From assembly GCF_029360585.1 (NCBI RefSeq), contig NZ_JAQZSJ010000019.1:1-64000 (forward strand): DNA of 64,000 bases, written 5' to 3'. The translations under genes were made by a program, and so were the position numbers. How positions within the stretch are numbered: the stretch's first letter is position 1; the number at the start of each line of letters is the position of its first letter. Shown here in pieces: positions 18,586-27,631 of the stretch. The DNA comes from Cohnella caldifontis (GTDB taxonomy: Bacteria; Bacillota; Bacilli; Paenibacillales; Paenibacillaceae). A model generated the notes under the pieces. The model made no database searches. It worked only from the letters and a program-made list of their open reading frames with translations, and was not told where the DNA came from.

Positions 18586-18613
18586 TTTGAATAGCATTTT
18601 CGGTTGCTACAAT
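18586..18613 (+). promoter_or_regulatory. Candidate promoter of the L-galactose/uronate operon
   Basis: A -35-like TTTGAA (18586-18591) and a -10 TACAAT (18608-18613) are separated by 16 bases, about 50 bases upstream of the first gene of the operon. The -35 is imperfect, as expected for a promoter needing an AraC-type activator. Confidence 0.45.
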
Positions 18614-18618
18614 GAAAG

Positions 18619-18632
18619 GGAGAGCGTTTTCC
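18619..18632. promoter_or_regulatory. Candidate cre site at the operon start
   Basis: Read on the minus strand, GGAAAACGCTCTCC matches the CcpA consensus TGWAANCGNTNWCA at 12 of 14 positions, missing only the outermost bases. It lies immediately downstream of the proposed -10 box, a position where CcpA blocks transcription. Confidence 0.4.
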
Positions 18633-18661
18633 ATTCCGATTCGGAAGAGAGGTCTTGGTCC

Positions 18662-19492
18662 ATGAGGATCGACGCCCATCAGCATTACTGGAAAATCAGC
18701 CGCGGCGACTACGGGTGGATCACGCCCGACATTCCGGTGCTGTACCGCGACTTTTTGCCGGAGCATTTGGCCCCTCATTTACGGGACCATGACATCGACG
18801 GCAGCGTCGTCGTTCAGGCGGCGCCGACGCTGGAGGAGACGGATTATATCCTGACGCTGGCGGAAGCCGAACCGGCGATTCTGGGGGTCGTCGGCTGGCT
18901 GGACTTGTTCGATCCGCGCCATCGCGAGCACTTCGAAAGTTTTCGGAGCCGTCCGAAATTCGTCGGATTCCGGATCATGATCCAGGAGATGCCCGACGCG
19001 AACCGCATCCTCGCGCCCGAATTCGTAAACGCGCTGCGCGGCTACGCGGAGGAAGGCGTTCCGATCGACCTGCTCGTGCGAAGCAGCCAATTGGAACCGA
19101 CTTTGAATTTGCTGCGCCAGGTGCCGGGACTGCGTGCGGTGATCGACCATATCGCCAAGCCGGACATCCGCTCGGGCGTCTTCACGCCGTGGAGCGAGCA
19201 AATCCGGGAGCTCGCAAGGTTTCCCGGGTTGTTTTGCAAGCTGTCCGGCATGGTGACGGAAGCCGATCCCGAGCGCTGGCGTCCGGAAGATTTCGTGCCT
19301 TACGTGCGGCTTGCGGCGGAGGCTTTCGGCCCGGACAGAGTGATGTTCGGAAGCGACTGGCCGGTCTGCCTCATGGCCGCGGAATACGACGAAGCGATGG
19401 ACGTGCTGCTTCGGTCGCTGCCGGACGCCTGGGGAGAGGAAGAGAAAGCCAAGCTGTTCGGATTAAACGCGAAGGAGTTCTATCGTCTATGA
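18662..19492 (+). CDS. COG3618 amidohydrolase, probable sugar-1,5-lactonase
   Basis: 276-residue cytoplasmic metal-dependent hydrolase with a TIM-barrel. Visible motifs are RIDAHQHYW (the HxH metal site), VDHIAKPD-like IDHIAKPD, LFCKLSGM, and FGSDWPVC with the catalytic Asp. COG3618 includes L-fucono-1,5-lactonase and L-galactono-1,5-lactonase. The downstream genes encode an L-galactose dehydrogenase-like reductase and tagaturonate/altronate enzymes, so I infer hydrolysis of L-galactono-lactone to L-galactonate. The next gene's ATG overlaps its stop by four bases. ATG 18662 is chosen because the conserved HxH motif begins at residue 5. Confidence 0.9.
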   Translation: MRIDAHQHYWKISRGDYGWITPDIPVLYRDFLPEHLAPHLRDHDIDGSVVVQAAPTLEETDYILTLAEAEPAILGVVGWLDLFDPRHREHFESFRSRPKFVGFRIMIQEMPDANRILAPEFVNALRGYAEEGVPIDLLVRSSQLEPTLNLLRQVPGLRAVIDHIAKPDIRSGVFTPWSEQIRELARFPGLFCKLSGMVTEADPERWRPEDFVPYVRLAAEAFGPDRVMFGSDWPVCLMAAEYDEAMDVLLRSLPDAWGEEEKAKLFGLNAKEFYRL

Positions 19493-20961
19493 AAGCATTG
19501 AATCGATCCTTGCTTACGGGAGATGACAAGGTCCGGAGCGATGAAGCGCTGCAAAGCCCCATCCGGGTTCTGCAAATCGGGGAGGGCAATTTCCTCCGCG
19601 GGTTCGCGGATTGGATGATCCAGACGTGCCGGAACCAAGGCTTGTTCGACGGGGCGATCGCCGTCGTTCAGCCCCGGCCCTCCGGTAAAGCCAAAATCGA
19701 TAAACTCGCCGGGCAAGACGGCGTATATACGCTGGTGACCCGCGGTTTGGAAGACGGGAAAACGGTGGAGCGCAAAGAAATCGTTTCCGTGTTCTCGGAG
19801 GCGTTCGATCCTTATTCCGAATGGGAGAAGCTGGTCCGAATCGCCGTAAGTCCCGATCTGAAGATCGTATTCTCCAACACGACCGAAGCCGGACTCGTCT
19901 ATCGTCCGGAGCCGCTTCCCGCGGCGGGCGGCGCGATCGAATCGTTTCCCGGGAAAATCGCGTTCCTGCTGCACGCCCGGTTCGAAGCGCTTAGGGATGC
20001 AGCGGGCAGCGGTCTGCTATTCCTGCCTTGCGAGCTGCTGGACCGGAACGGGGATGCGCTTCGGGACGCGGTGCTCCGCTATGCGGATGACTGGGGATAT
20101 TCCCAGGCGTTCAAGGATTGGGTCGTGAAACGGAATCGCTTCCTGAACTCCCTCGTGGACCGGATCGTGACCGGGTACCCGCCGGAAGAGCAGGCCGAGG
20201 CGTGGTTCTCGGAATGGGGGTACCGCGACGACTTGCTCGTGACCGCCGAGCCCTATCACTTGTGGGCGATCGAAGGCGGGCCGGAATGGGAGGACGTGCT
20301 CCCGTTCCGCAAGGCCGGGCTGAACGTCCATTGGACGAACGATTTGTCCGCGTTCCAGCTGCGCAAGGTCCGGATATTGAACGGGGCCCACACGTGGATG
20401 ACTCCGCTTGGCTTGCTGCACGGAGTCGAGACCGTCGGGGAGCTGCTGCAGCACCCGGAGCTTGGAGCGGCCGTGCGGGACGCGGTGTACCGATCGATCG
20501 TTCCATCGCTCCCGGGTCCGTCGGCTGAAGTGACGGCTTACGCCGATTCGGTGTTCGAGCGTTTCGCCAATCCGTTTATCCGCCACCGCCTGGCCGATAT
20601 CGCGATGAACAGCCTGAGCAAATTCAAAACGCGGCTGCTGCCGACGCTCGCTTCGTACGCCGACCGCGGCGAGCCGCTCCCGGACTTGCTGCTCCGCGGC
20701 TGGGCGGGACTGCTGCGTTACTACCGGGTGAAACGGCGCGAAGACGGGAGCTTCGAAGGAACTTCGCTCGGCGGTGTGCCGTACAAGGTTCGGGATGACG
20801 CCGCCGCGCTCGAGCGGATCGCCTCCGTCTGGGAGGAATCCGCCTCGGAGGAGCAGGCGATTCGCGGGCTTCTGGCGGACGAAGCGCTGTGGGGACGGGA
20901 TTTGAACGTTTGGAACGGTGCGGCGGAAGCGTTGGCGGGCATCATCCGGGAATGGAACTGA
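19489..20961 (+). CDS. uxaB: Tagaturonate reductase (mannitol dehydrogenase family)
   Basis: 490-residue NADH-dependent polyol dehydrogenase-like protein. The N-terminal Rossmann segment VLQIGEGNFLRGF (about 24-36) is the family hallmark, followed by VFSNTTEAGL. The central part has AFKDWVVKRNRFLNSLVDRIV and later KVRILNGAHTWMTPLG, both typical of tagaturonate reductase. The enzyme converts D-tagaturonate to D-altronate. In galacturonate breakdown tagaturonate comes from UxaC, but no UxaC is present here. The downstream L-galactonate dehydrogenase-like gene could supply it instead. It is translationally coupled to the lactonase by a four-base overlap. Confidence 0.93.
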   Translation: MKALNRSLLTGDDKVRSDEALQSPIRVLQIGEGNFLRGFADWMIQTCRNQGLFDGAIAVVQPRPSGKAKIDKLAGQDGVYTLVTRGLEDGKTVERKEIVSVFSEAFDPYSEWEKLVRIAVSPDLKIVFSNTTEAGLVYRPEPLPAAGGAIESFPGKIAFLLHARFEALRDAAGSGLLFLPCELLDRNGDALRDAVLRYADDWGYSQAFKDWVVKRNRFLNSLVDRIVTGYPPEEQAEAWFSEWGYRDDLLVTAEPYHLWAIEGGPEWEDVLPFRKAGLNVHWTNDLSAFQLRKVRILNGAHTWMTPLGLLHGVETVGELLQHPELGAAVRDAVYRSIVPSLPGPSAEVTAYADSVFERFANPFIRHRLADIAMNSLSKFKTRLLPTLASYADRGEPLPDLLLRGWAGLLRYYRVKRREDGSFEGTSLGGVPYKVRDDAAALERIASVWEESASEEQAIRGLLADEALWGRDLNVWNGAAEALAGIIREWN

Positions 20962-20976
20962 CGGGAGGATCGGCAG

Positions 20977-22470
20977 ATGAGCGATTGGATCAGATTGTCG
21001 CCGCAGGACCAGGTCGTGGTCGCCTTGCGGCCGTTCGCGCCGGGGGAAACGTTGACGCTGGAGGACGGCACGGCGCTGACCGTGGCCGATGAGGTGCCGA
21101 AAGGCCATAAAGTATTGACGGCGGCGGTGAAACGCGGCGAGGACGTGAGGAAGTTCGGTTATTCCATCGGCAAGGCCAAGGAAGATCTGAAGCCGGGAAC
21201 CTGGGTGCATACGCATAACTTGGGAACCGGGCTCAGCGGGATCCTGGAGTACCGCTATGAACCTTCCGCCCATCCGCCGGCCGCGGAGCCGAAGGGCGGC
21301 CAAACTTTCATGGGATACGTCCGGGAGAACGGGGACGTCGGCATCCGCAACGAGATCTGGATCTTGAACACGGTCGGGTGCATCAACAAGACGTGCGAGA
21401 TTTTGGCCAAACGGGGGGATTCCGCCTTCCAATGCCGGGTCGACGGGGTGTACCATTTCGCCCATCCGTTCGGGTGCTCCCAGTTGGGAGACGACCTGAC
21501 CTACACCCAGAAGCTGCTGGCCTCCCTGGTTAATCACCCGAACGCGGCCGGCGTGCTGGTCGTAGGGCTCGGCTGCGAGAACAACCAGATCGATTCGTTC
21601 AAGCAGGCGATCGGGGATTACGATCCGAGTCGGATCAAATTCATGAAGTCGCAGGAAGAGGAAGACGAGCTGGGCCGCGGGCTCGAGCTCCTCGAGGAGC
21701 TCGCGGAATACGCGGAGACATTCAAGCGTCAACCCGTTCCCGTCTCCAAACTGAAAATCGGGCTGAAATGCGGAGGCTCGGACGGTTTCTCGGGCATTAC
21801 GGCCAATCCGCTCGTCGGCACGATCGCCGACCGCGTGACCGCCGGAGGGGGCACGGCGATCCTGACGGAAGTGCCCGAAATGTTCGGCGCCGAGACCATT
21901 CTGATGAACCGCGCCGCCGACGAGCGGGTGTTCGGCGGCATCGTGTCGCTTATTAACGGCTTCAAGCAATATTTCATCCGCCACAACCAGGAAATCTACG
22001 AGAATCCTTCTCCGGGCAACAAAGCGGGCGGCATCAGCACGCTGGAGGAGAAGTCGCTCGGCTGCACGCAGAAAGGCGGCCATGCGATCGTCACGGACGT
22101 CGTCGCTTACGGCGAGCGGGTGAGCCGTCCCGGACTGAACCTGCTGGAGGCGCCGGGCAACGATCTCGTGTCGGTGACCGCGCTGACCGCGGCCGGCGCG
22201 CAAATCGTGCTGTTCACGACCGGCCGCGGCACGCCGTTCGGCGGACCCGTTCCGACGGTGAAAATTTCCACGAATTCCGAGCTGGCGCAGCGGAAGAAGG
22301 GTTGGATCGATTTCAACGCCGGCCGGCTGCTGGAAGGCGCCGCCATGCCGGAGTTGACCGACGAGTTGTGGACATACCTGCTTCGGCTGGCTTCGGGTGA
22401 AGTACGGACGCATAATGAAACGAACGGTTTCCGCGAAATCGCCATTTTCAAAGACGGGGTGATCCTCTAA
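20977..22470 (+). CDS. uxaA: Altronate dehydratase
   Basis: 497-residue full-length UxaA. It has an N-terminal SAF-type domain (about 1-90, WIRLSPQDQVVVAL...) and a GD_AH catalytic region with GYVRENGDVGIRNEIWIL, FAHPFGCSQLGDD, GLGCENNQI, LKCGGSDGFSGITANPL and an iron-binding Cys set. It dehydrates D-altronate to 2-keto-3-deoxy-D-gluconate. Being full length, it differs from the split UxaA-like L-fuconate dehydratase of Campylobacter fucose loci. GGGAGGATC precedes the ATG, and the stop overlaps the next start as TAATG. Confidence 0.95.
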   Translation: MSDWIRLSPQDQVVVALRPFAPGETLTLEDGTALTVADEVPKGHKVLTAAVKRGEDVRKFGYSIGKAKEDLKPGTWVHTHNLGTGLSGILEYRYEPSAHPPAAEPKGGQTFMGYVRENGDVGIRNEIWILNTVGCINKTCEILAKRGDSAFQCRVDGVYHFAHPFGCSQLGDDLTYTQKLLASLVNHPNAAGVLVVGLGCENNQIDSFKQAIGDYDPSRIKFMKSQEEEDELGRGLELLEELAEYAETFKRQPVPVSKLKIGLKCGGSDGFSGITANPLVGTIADRVTAGGGTAILTEVPEMFGAETILMNRAADERVFGGIVSLINGFKQYFIRHNQEIYENPSPGNKAGGISTLEEKSLGCTQKGGHAIVTDVVAYGERVSRPGLNLLEAPGNDLVSVTALTAAGAQIVLFTTGRGTPFGGPVPTVKISTNSELAQRKKGWIDFNAGRLLEGAAMPELTDELWTYLLRLASGEVRTHNETNGFREIAIFKDGVIL

Positions 22471-23435
22471 TGAAAACCCGCAAGCTGGGACGTACGGGAC
22501 TGGAGGTTTCCGCACTTAGCTTCGGCGCTTCTTCGCTCGGCTCGGTGTTCCGGGAAACGGACGACGGGGAAGGCATCCGCGCGGTGCATGCGGCGATCGA
22601 CGCCGGCATCAACTACATCGACGTGTCCCCGTATTACGGGCTGACGAAAGCCGAAACCGTGTTGGGCCAGGCGCTCAAGGGTATCCCGCGCGACCGCTAT
22701 TTGCTGTCCACCAAGGCGGGACGCTACGGAACCGACGAGTTCGATTTTTCCGCGAAACGGATTTTGAGCAGCGTCGAGGAAAGCTTGCAGAGACTGCACG
22801 TGGAATACGTCGATCTCCTATTCCTGCACGACATCGAATTCGTGCCGGGGGACATCGTGCTGGAGGAAGCGATTCCCGCTTTGGACCGTTTGAAGGAGCA
22901 GGGGAAAATCCGGTTCGGCGGCATCAGCGGGCTGCCGCTGCGGTTGTTCGAGACGATGCTGTCCCGGGCGGACGCGGACGCCATCCTCTCGTACTGCCAC
23001 TATTCGCTGAACGATACTTCGCTGCTCGGTTTGCTGCCGATGTTGGAAGAACGCGGCATCGGCCTGGTCAACGCGTCGCCGTTGTCGATGGGGCTGCTCG
23101 GCACGCGGGGCGCGCCGGATTGGCATCCCGCCGCACCGGAAGTGAAGGAGATTTGCCGGAAAGCCGCGGAATTCTGCGCGTCCCAAGGCGCCGACATCGC
23201 CAAGCTGGCCGTGCAGTTCTCCACCTCGAACGAGCGGATTCCGACCACGCTCGTCAGCACGGCGAACCCGGACCATATCGTTCGTAACGCGCAATGGACG
23301 GAAGAGCCGCTAGACGAAGATTTGCTTGCGAATGTACTGGGTATCCTGGCGCCTATCCATAACATGAGTTGGCCCAGCGGCCGTCCGGAATATCATGACG
23401 CTTCCGCCGGAGTCCGGAAGGAGCGTGCGGAATGA
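22470..23435 (+). CDS. Aldo/keto reductase, L-galactose/L-fucose dehydrogenase-like
   Basis: 321-residue TIM-barrel oxidoreductase. The AKR tetrad is visible: Asp and Tyr in YIDVSPYYG, Lys in LLSTKAGRYG and His in LLFLHDIEF. The protein begins MKTRKLGRTGLEVSALSFG and has a C-terminal cofactor region (TTLVSTANPDHI). The SPYYGLTKAE and DYVDLLFLHD-like pattern resembles L-galactose dehydrogenase and D-threo-aldose 1-dehydrogenase, which oxidise L-galactose or L-fucose at C1 to the lactone. In this operon it would perform the first step. It overlaps uxaA by one base and the next gene by four. Confidence 0.9.
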   Translation: MKTRKLGRTGLEVSALSFGASSLGSVFRETDDGEGIRAVHAAIDAGINYIDVSPYYGLTKAETVLGQALKGIPRDRYLLSTKAGRYGTDEFDFSAKRILSSVEESLQRLHVEYVDLLFLHDIEFVPGDIVLEEAIPALDRLKEQGKIRFGGISGLPLRLFETMLSRADADAILSYCHYSLNDTSLLGLLPMLEERGIGLVNASPLSMGLLGTRGAPDWHPAAPEVKEICRKAAEFCASQGADIAKLAVQFSTSNERIPTTLVSTANPDHIVRNAQWTEEPLDEDLLANVLGILAPIHNMSWPSGRPEYHDASAGVRKERAE

Positions 23436-24448
23436 GAGGGATCGTCTGCGAGGAAATCGGGTCGTTCCGTCTCCGCGATGACTTGCCGGAGCCGGAAGCG
23501 GGTCTTGGCGAGGCGATCGTGCGCATTCGCCGGGTCGGGATTTGCGGCACGGACTTGCACGCGTATCAAGGAAACCAGCCTTTCTTCGAGTATCCGCGAA
23601 TTCTCGGGCACGAGCTCGCCGGCGTGATCGAGCGGATCGGCGAGAACGGCGAAGGCTTGCGCGCGGGAGATCCCGTCAGCGTCATTCCTTATCTCCATTG
23701 CGGGAGCTGCGTCGCCTGCCGGAACGGGAAGACGAACTGCTGCACCCGGATGAAGGTGCTCGGGGTACACGCAGACGGCGGCATGCGGGAGCGGATCGCC
23801 GTCCCGGCGACCCATCTCGTCAAGACGGAAGGTTTGACTTGGGATCAAGCCGCGATGCTGGAGCCGCTGGCGATCGGAGCCCACGCGGTTCGCCGCGCCG
23901 GGCTGTTGCCGGGAGAGGATGTCTTGGTCATCGGGGCGGGCCCGATCGGGCTGGGCGTCATGGCCTTCGCCAAAGCGGCAGGCGCCCGGGTGATCGCCAT
24001 GGATATAAATGACGAGCGGCTGGCGTTTTGCCGTTCTTGGGCCGGGGCGGACGAAACCGTCCATGCCTTGCGGGAAGGTCAGGATCGGTTGGCCGAACTG
24101 ACCGGGGGAGAGCTGCCGACGGCCGCGTTCGACGCCACGGGCAACGTCCGTTCGATGGAGGGTGCGTTCGAACGGGTCGCGCACGGAGGCAGGCTGGTAT
24201 TCGTCGGCCTGGTGAAGGCGGACCTGACGTTCCGCGATCCGGAGTTCCACAAGCGCGAATTGACGCTGATGGGCAGCCGGAACGCGACCCGCGAGGATTT
24301 CCGGCACGTGATCGAAACCGTGCGCTCGGGCTTGATCGACATCGGCCGTTACGTCACGCACCGATCGGATCTGGCGCATATGATCGCGGATTTCGAGAGC
24401 TGGCTGGAGCCGGAGACCGGCGTGATCAAAGCGATCTTGGAGCTGTAA
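23432..24448 (+). CDS. Zinc-dependent alcohol dehydrogenase, L-galactonate 5-dehydrogenase-like
   Basis: 338-residue medium-chain dehydrogenase. The catalytic zinc site is GICGTDLH with GHELAG, the structural zinc loop is CGSCVACRNGKTNCC, and the NAD-binding loop is VIGAGPIGLG. The general pattern matches LgoD/YjjN and RspB, and LgoD oxidises L-galactonate to D-tagaturonate. Placed between a lactonase and tagaturonate reductase, that reaction closes the pathway. The family also includes threonine and sorbitol dehydrogenases, so the assignment rests largely on context. ATGA overlap couples it to the reductase upstream. Confidence 0.9.
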   Translation: MRGIVCEEIGSFRLRDDLPEPEAGLGEAIVRIRRVGICGTDLHAYQGNQPFFEYPRILGHELAGVIERIGENGEGLRAGDPVSVIPYLHCGSCVACRNGKTNCCTRMKVLGVHADGGMRERIAVPATHLVKTEGLTWDQAAMLEPLAIGAHAVRRAGLLPGEDVLVIGAGPIGLGVMAFAKAAGARVIAMDINDERLAFCRSWAGADETVHALREGQDRLAELTGGELPTAAFDATGNVRSMEGAFERVAHGGRLVFVGLVKADLTFRDPEFHKRELTLMGSRNATREDFRHVIETVRSGLIDIGRYVTHRSDLAHMIADFESWLEPETGVIKAILEL

Positions 24449-24517
24449 GCCAAGAGCTAAGGATCGTTGAACGGAAAGGCGAATCTTAGGCAACGTTGTC
24501 TACAGGGGGCGATAAGT

Positions 24518-26821
24518 TTGGGTATTCGGAAAACGGAGCTGTGGTTCGACAAACCGGCGGGCGAATGGGAAGAAGCGCTGCCGATCGGCAACGGCAAGCT
24601 GGGCGCCATGGTATTCGGGCATCCGTCGCAGGATAGGATCGCGTTGAACGAAGACAGCCTCTGGTATGGCGGCCCCCGGGACCGCAATAACCCGGACGCG
24701 TTGTCTCATTTGGAAGAAATCCGGCAAGCGATCGCCCAAGGGCGGCTGGACGAAGCGCACGAGCTGACCGCCCTGGCATTGTCCGGCGTACCGGAGTCGC
24801 AGCGGCACTATTTGCCGCTCGCCGATCTGAACCTCACCTTCGCCGACCAAAGCGAGGCAACCGATTATCGCAGAGAACTGGACCTCACGGACGGCGTGGC
24901 GCGAGTCCGCTATCGGCGCGGCGATGTCCGCTTTGAACGGGAGGCGTTCGCCAGCGAGCCGGATGCCGTCGTGGCATTCCGGTATGCAGCGGATCGGCCC
25001 GGCAGCATCTCGTTTAAACTCCGGCTGACACGAGGCCCTAATGACCGTTATTTCGACGAACTGGTCCGTTCGGGATCGGATACGCTGATCATGCGGGGGA
25101 ACGCAGGAGGCGGGGGCGGCGTGGACTTCCGGCTCGGCGTGCGGGCCATCCCGCAAGGCGGCCGGATTCGGATCCTCGGGGAGTTCCTGTCGGTCGAGCA
25201 GGCGGACAGCGTGCTGCTGCTCGCGGCGGCAGCCACGACGTTCCGTCATGCCGATCCGGAACGCGCCGTTCTGGAAGTTTTGGACGCCGCGAGTTCATCA
25301 GATTATGAAAACCTGAGAGACCGCCACGTCCGGGACTTCGCTTCTCTTTCGGGCCGGGTCGCTTTCCGTTTGGATTGCGAGGAATCGTTGGAGGCCCTGC
25401 CGGTCGACGCTCGGCTGGAACGGGTGAAGCAAGGGCACGACGATCCGGGGCTGGCGGCGCTGCTGTTCCATTTCGGCCGGTATTTGCTCCAATCCAGCAG
25501 CCGACCGGGTTCGCTCCCCGCCAATTTGCAAGGGATATGGAACGAGTCGATGCTGCCGCCTTGGGACAGCAAATTCACGATCAATATCAACACGCAGATG
25601 AACTATTGGCCTGCCGAAACGTGCAATCTGGCCGAGTGCCACGAGCCGCTGTTCGACCTGATCGAGCGGATGCGGGAACCCGGACGGCGGACGGCGCGGG
25701 CGATGTACGGCTGCCGCGGCTTCGTCGCCCATCACAATACGGATCTCTGGGGCGATACCGCCCCGCAGGATATTTGGCTGCCCGCGACGTACTGGCCGAT
25801 GGGCGCCGCCTGGCTGTGCCTGCACCTGTGGGAGCATTACGCTTTCAGCCGGGACACCGCGTTCTTGAAGCGGGCATATCCAGTCATGAAGGAAGCGGCG
25901 GAGTTTTTCCTGGATTTCCTCGTGGAGACGCCGGACGGCCGGCTCGTCACGAACCCTTCCGTTTCGCCGGAGAATACGTACGTATTGCCGAACGGACAAT
26001 CCGGAACCCTCTGCATGGGGCCGTCGATGGATAGCCAGATCCTGTTCGAACTGTTCTCGGCTTGCATCGGCGCGTCCGAGCTGCTGCAGGAGGACGCCGA
26101 TTTCCGGGGAGCGCTGGCGGAAGCGAGGAGCCGGCTGCCCGAGCCTTCGATCGGGCGTCACGGGCAGCTGATGGAATGGATGGAGGACTACGAGGAGGCG
26201 GAGCCCGGGCATCGCCATATTTCCCATCTGTTCGCGCTGCACCCGGGCAGCCGGATCACGGTGAGCGGCACGCCCGAATGGGCGGCCGCCGCGCAGGTTA
26301 CCTTGGAGCGGCGGCTGGCGAACGGCGGCGGGCATACCGGCTGGAGCCGGGCTTGGATCATCAATTTCTGGGCCCGGCTGGAAAACGGGGACACCGCGTA
26401 CGAGAATATCCGGGCGCTGCTTGCCCACTCCACGCTGCCCAATCTGTTCGACAACCACCCGCCTTTCCAGATCGACGGCAACTTCGGCGCGACAGCCGGC
26501 ATCGCGGAGATGCTGCTGCAGAGCCATGCGGGCGCCATCCGGCTGCTGCCGGCGCTTCCGAAAGCTTGGCCGGCCGGCGAGGCGACCGGGCTCCGGGCCA
26601 GAGGGGGATACGAGGTCGACCTCCGGTGGTCGGAGGGTAAGCTGACGGAGGCGGTCATCCGCGCTCAGGATGGTACGGATGCACGCTGTCGCGTGGAAGC
26701 CGGCGTTCCGGTCCGCGTGTCCGAAGGCGGCGCCGCCGTGAAGACGGCGGCATATGGCGCGAGCGGCGCGGAATGGCAAGCGGCGGCTGGAAAACAATAT
26801 GTCGTACGTCCTGCCGAGTGA
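24518..26821 (+). CDS. GH95 glycoside hydrolase (alpha-L-fucosidase or alpha-L-galactosidase)
   Basis: 767-residue protein without a signal peptide, so the substrate is probably imported first. An N-terminal beta-sandwich (about 1-260; [18 protein letters not shown]) leads through a linker to an (alpha/alpha)6 barrel. Signature segments are [13 protein letters not shown] (about 356-368), HHNTDLWGD, the proposed general acid in [15 protein letters not shown] (Glu about 553), and QIDGNFGAT (Asp about 653). GH95 contains alpha-L-fucosidases and alpha-L-galactosidases; the operon argues for the latter. TTG 24518 is chosen for the AGGGGG site eight bases upstream. It is last in the operon. Confidence 0.93.
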   Translation: MGIRKTELWFDKPAGEWEEALPIGNGKLGAMVFGHPSQDRIALNEDSLWYGGPRDRNNPDALSHLEEIRQAIAQGRLDEAHELTALALSGVPESQRHYLPLADLNLTFADQSEATDYRRELDLTDGVARVRYRRGDVRFEREAFASEPDAVVAFRYAADRPGSISFKLRLTRGPNDRYFDELVRSGSDTLIMRGNAGGGGGVDFRLGVRAIPQGGRIRILGEFLSVEQADSVLLLAAAATTFRHADPERAVLEVLDAASSSDYENLRDRHVRDFASLSGRVAFRLDCEESLEALPVDARLERVKQGHDDPGLAALLFHFGRYLLQSSSRPGSLPANLQGIWNESMLPPWDSKFTININTQMNYWPAETCNLAECHEPLFDLIERMREPGRRTARAMYGCRGFVAHHNTDLWGDTAPQDIWLPATYWPMGAAWLCLHLWEHYAFSRDTAFLKRAYPVMKEAAEFFLDFLVETPDGRLVTNPSVSPENTYVLPNGQSGTLCMGPSMDSQILFELFSACIGASELLQEDADFRGALAEARSRLPEPSIGRHGQLMEWMEDYEEAEPGHRHISHLFALHPGSRITVSGTPEWAAAAQVTLERRLANGGGHTGWSRAWIINFWARLENGDTAYENIRALLAHSTLPNLFDNHPPFQIDGNFGATAGIAEMLLQSHAGAIRLLPALPKAWPAGEATGLRARGGYEVDLRWSEGKLTEAVIRAQDGTDARCRVEAGVPVRVSEGGAAVKTAAYGASGAEWQAAAGKQYVVRPAE

Positions 26822-26988
26822 ATGGACGCCGAAAAGATCTGGAGCCGGCGGATTGCAGGTTTCGAGAACCGGCTGAAGCCGGAGACCGACATGAACATGG
26901 CAACCGGGGAGCTTTATAGCCATATGGCGAGAGACGGAGAACGATGATTCTGCAACCGTTGTGGCACTGGAGCGGCTGGCGCTGAACC

Positions 26989-27121
26989 TAACGGACACCG
27001 GAGCCGTTATTTTACGAGAAACGGTCAATCTCGAATCGTAACGGACACCGCAGCCCTTATTGGCAACGAATCGCGTCCAAGTTCGGTAATTTGCCCCAAA
27101 TAAGCGCAACGGTGTCCGTTA
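26989..27121. repeat. Interspersed palindromic repeat element, three copies
   Basis: The 403-base gap between the GH95 gene and the MNT fragment holds no gene. It contains TAACGGACACCG plus about 12 more bases (consensus ending AGCCSTTATT) at 26989-27013 and 27039-27062, and an inverted copy at 27099-27121 (AATAAGCGCAACGGTGTCCG then TTA). A further eroded inverted copy may lie near 27150-27175. The outer copies can pair into a long hairpin. The look is of a genomic extragenic repeat family. Confidence 0.75.
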
Positions 27122-27224
27122 GAAAACGAATATTCGCGGATTGACCCCAGTAGCGTCCGCTGTGTCCCTTAGCCGCCTCATGCCCCTCTTGAGCGACGGA
27201 AGCGAATCGGACAACGGAAGAAAA

Positions 27225-27527
27225 TCAGGAACGGCCCCGTTTAAGGCCCGTTCCTTTTTTGTTTTTATAGGCAAGCAGGACCGTACTGCCTTGCCGAAAG
27301 TCGATCAAATCGACATCCCGTCCCGTAATCGACGCCAGATCGCCTGCGGCCATAAAAAGATCGCAGGGGGCGTAGGAGCGGTCGCCGAGAAAGGCGAGAT
27401 CGACGTCGCTGTCCGCGCGCAGACGCTCCTGCGCAGCCGAACCGAACAGGATGATGGCGCAAGCTTGCATTTCCTCTCTCAAGTATCGAACCAATGCATC
27501 TTTTACTTCCGCGCTTAGACCGCTCAC
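27225..27527 (-). pseudogene. Truncated MNT-type nucleotidyltransferase
   Basis: 100 residues with the minimal nucleotidyltransferase motif IILFGSAAQERLRADSDVD (GSx10-11DxD), as in MntA-type antitoxins and other small nucleotidyltransferases. GTG 27527 has AAGGAGGAC upstream, so expression is plausible. Full-length MntA is usually about 130-150 residues. Here homology appears to stop after STVLLAY, and the last residues (KNKKGTGLKRGRS) are encoded by a plus-strand terminator hairpin. No HEPN toxin partner (HepT) is adjacent. I read it as a remnant of a MntA/HepT module, although a short functional protein cannot be excluded. Confidence 0.65.
27227..27266 (+). terminator. Rho-independent terminator overlapping a minus-strand gene tail
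   Basis: Arms AGGAACGG and CCGTTCCT, followed by TTTTTTGTTTTT on the plus strand. The hairpin forms the last codons of the minus-strand nucleotidyltransferase, suggesting that gene has lost its true 3' end to this segment. Confidence 0.75.
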
Positions 27528-27631
27528 CGCAGTCCTCCTTCATGACGGAATTGGATCATGCCGTCCAATTCATATTCCATTCACAATCGCTTGTTAGGAT
27601 TCCCTTGTGAAATGAAACGAGGGAGGAAACC

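Noticed and set aside
20017..22515. 832-codon open frame on the minus strand
   Set aside because: It is antisense to uxaB, uxaA and the reductase start, has no known domain, and reflects high-GC shadow coding.
18662..26821. Non-phosphorylative L-fucose pathway
   Set aside because: Lactonase, AKR and UxaA-like dehydratase would fit, but UxaB and an LgoD-like dehydrogenase have no place in it, and no aldolase or fucose permease is present. It is kept as the second choice.
25298..27109. Long minus-strand frame opposite GH95
   Set aside because: Composition is Arg/Pro-rich shadow sequence; the plus-strand GH95 motifs are clear.
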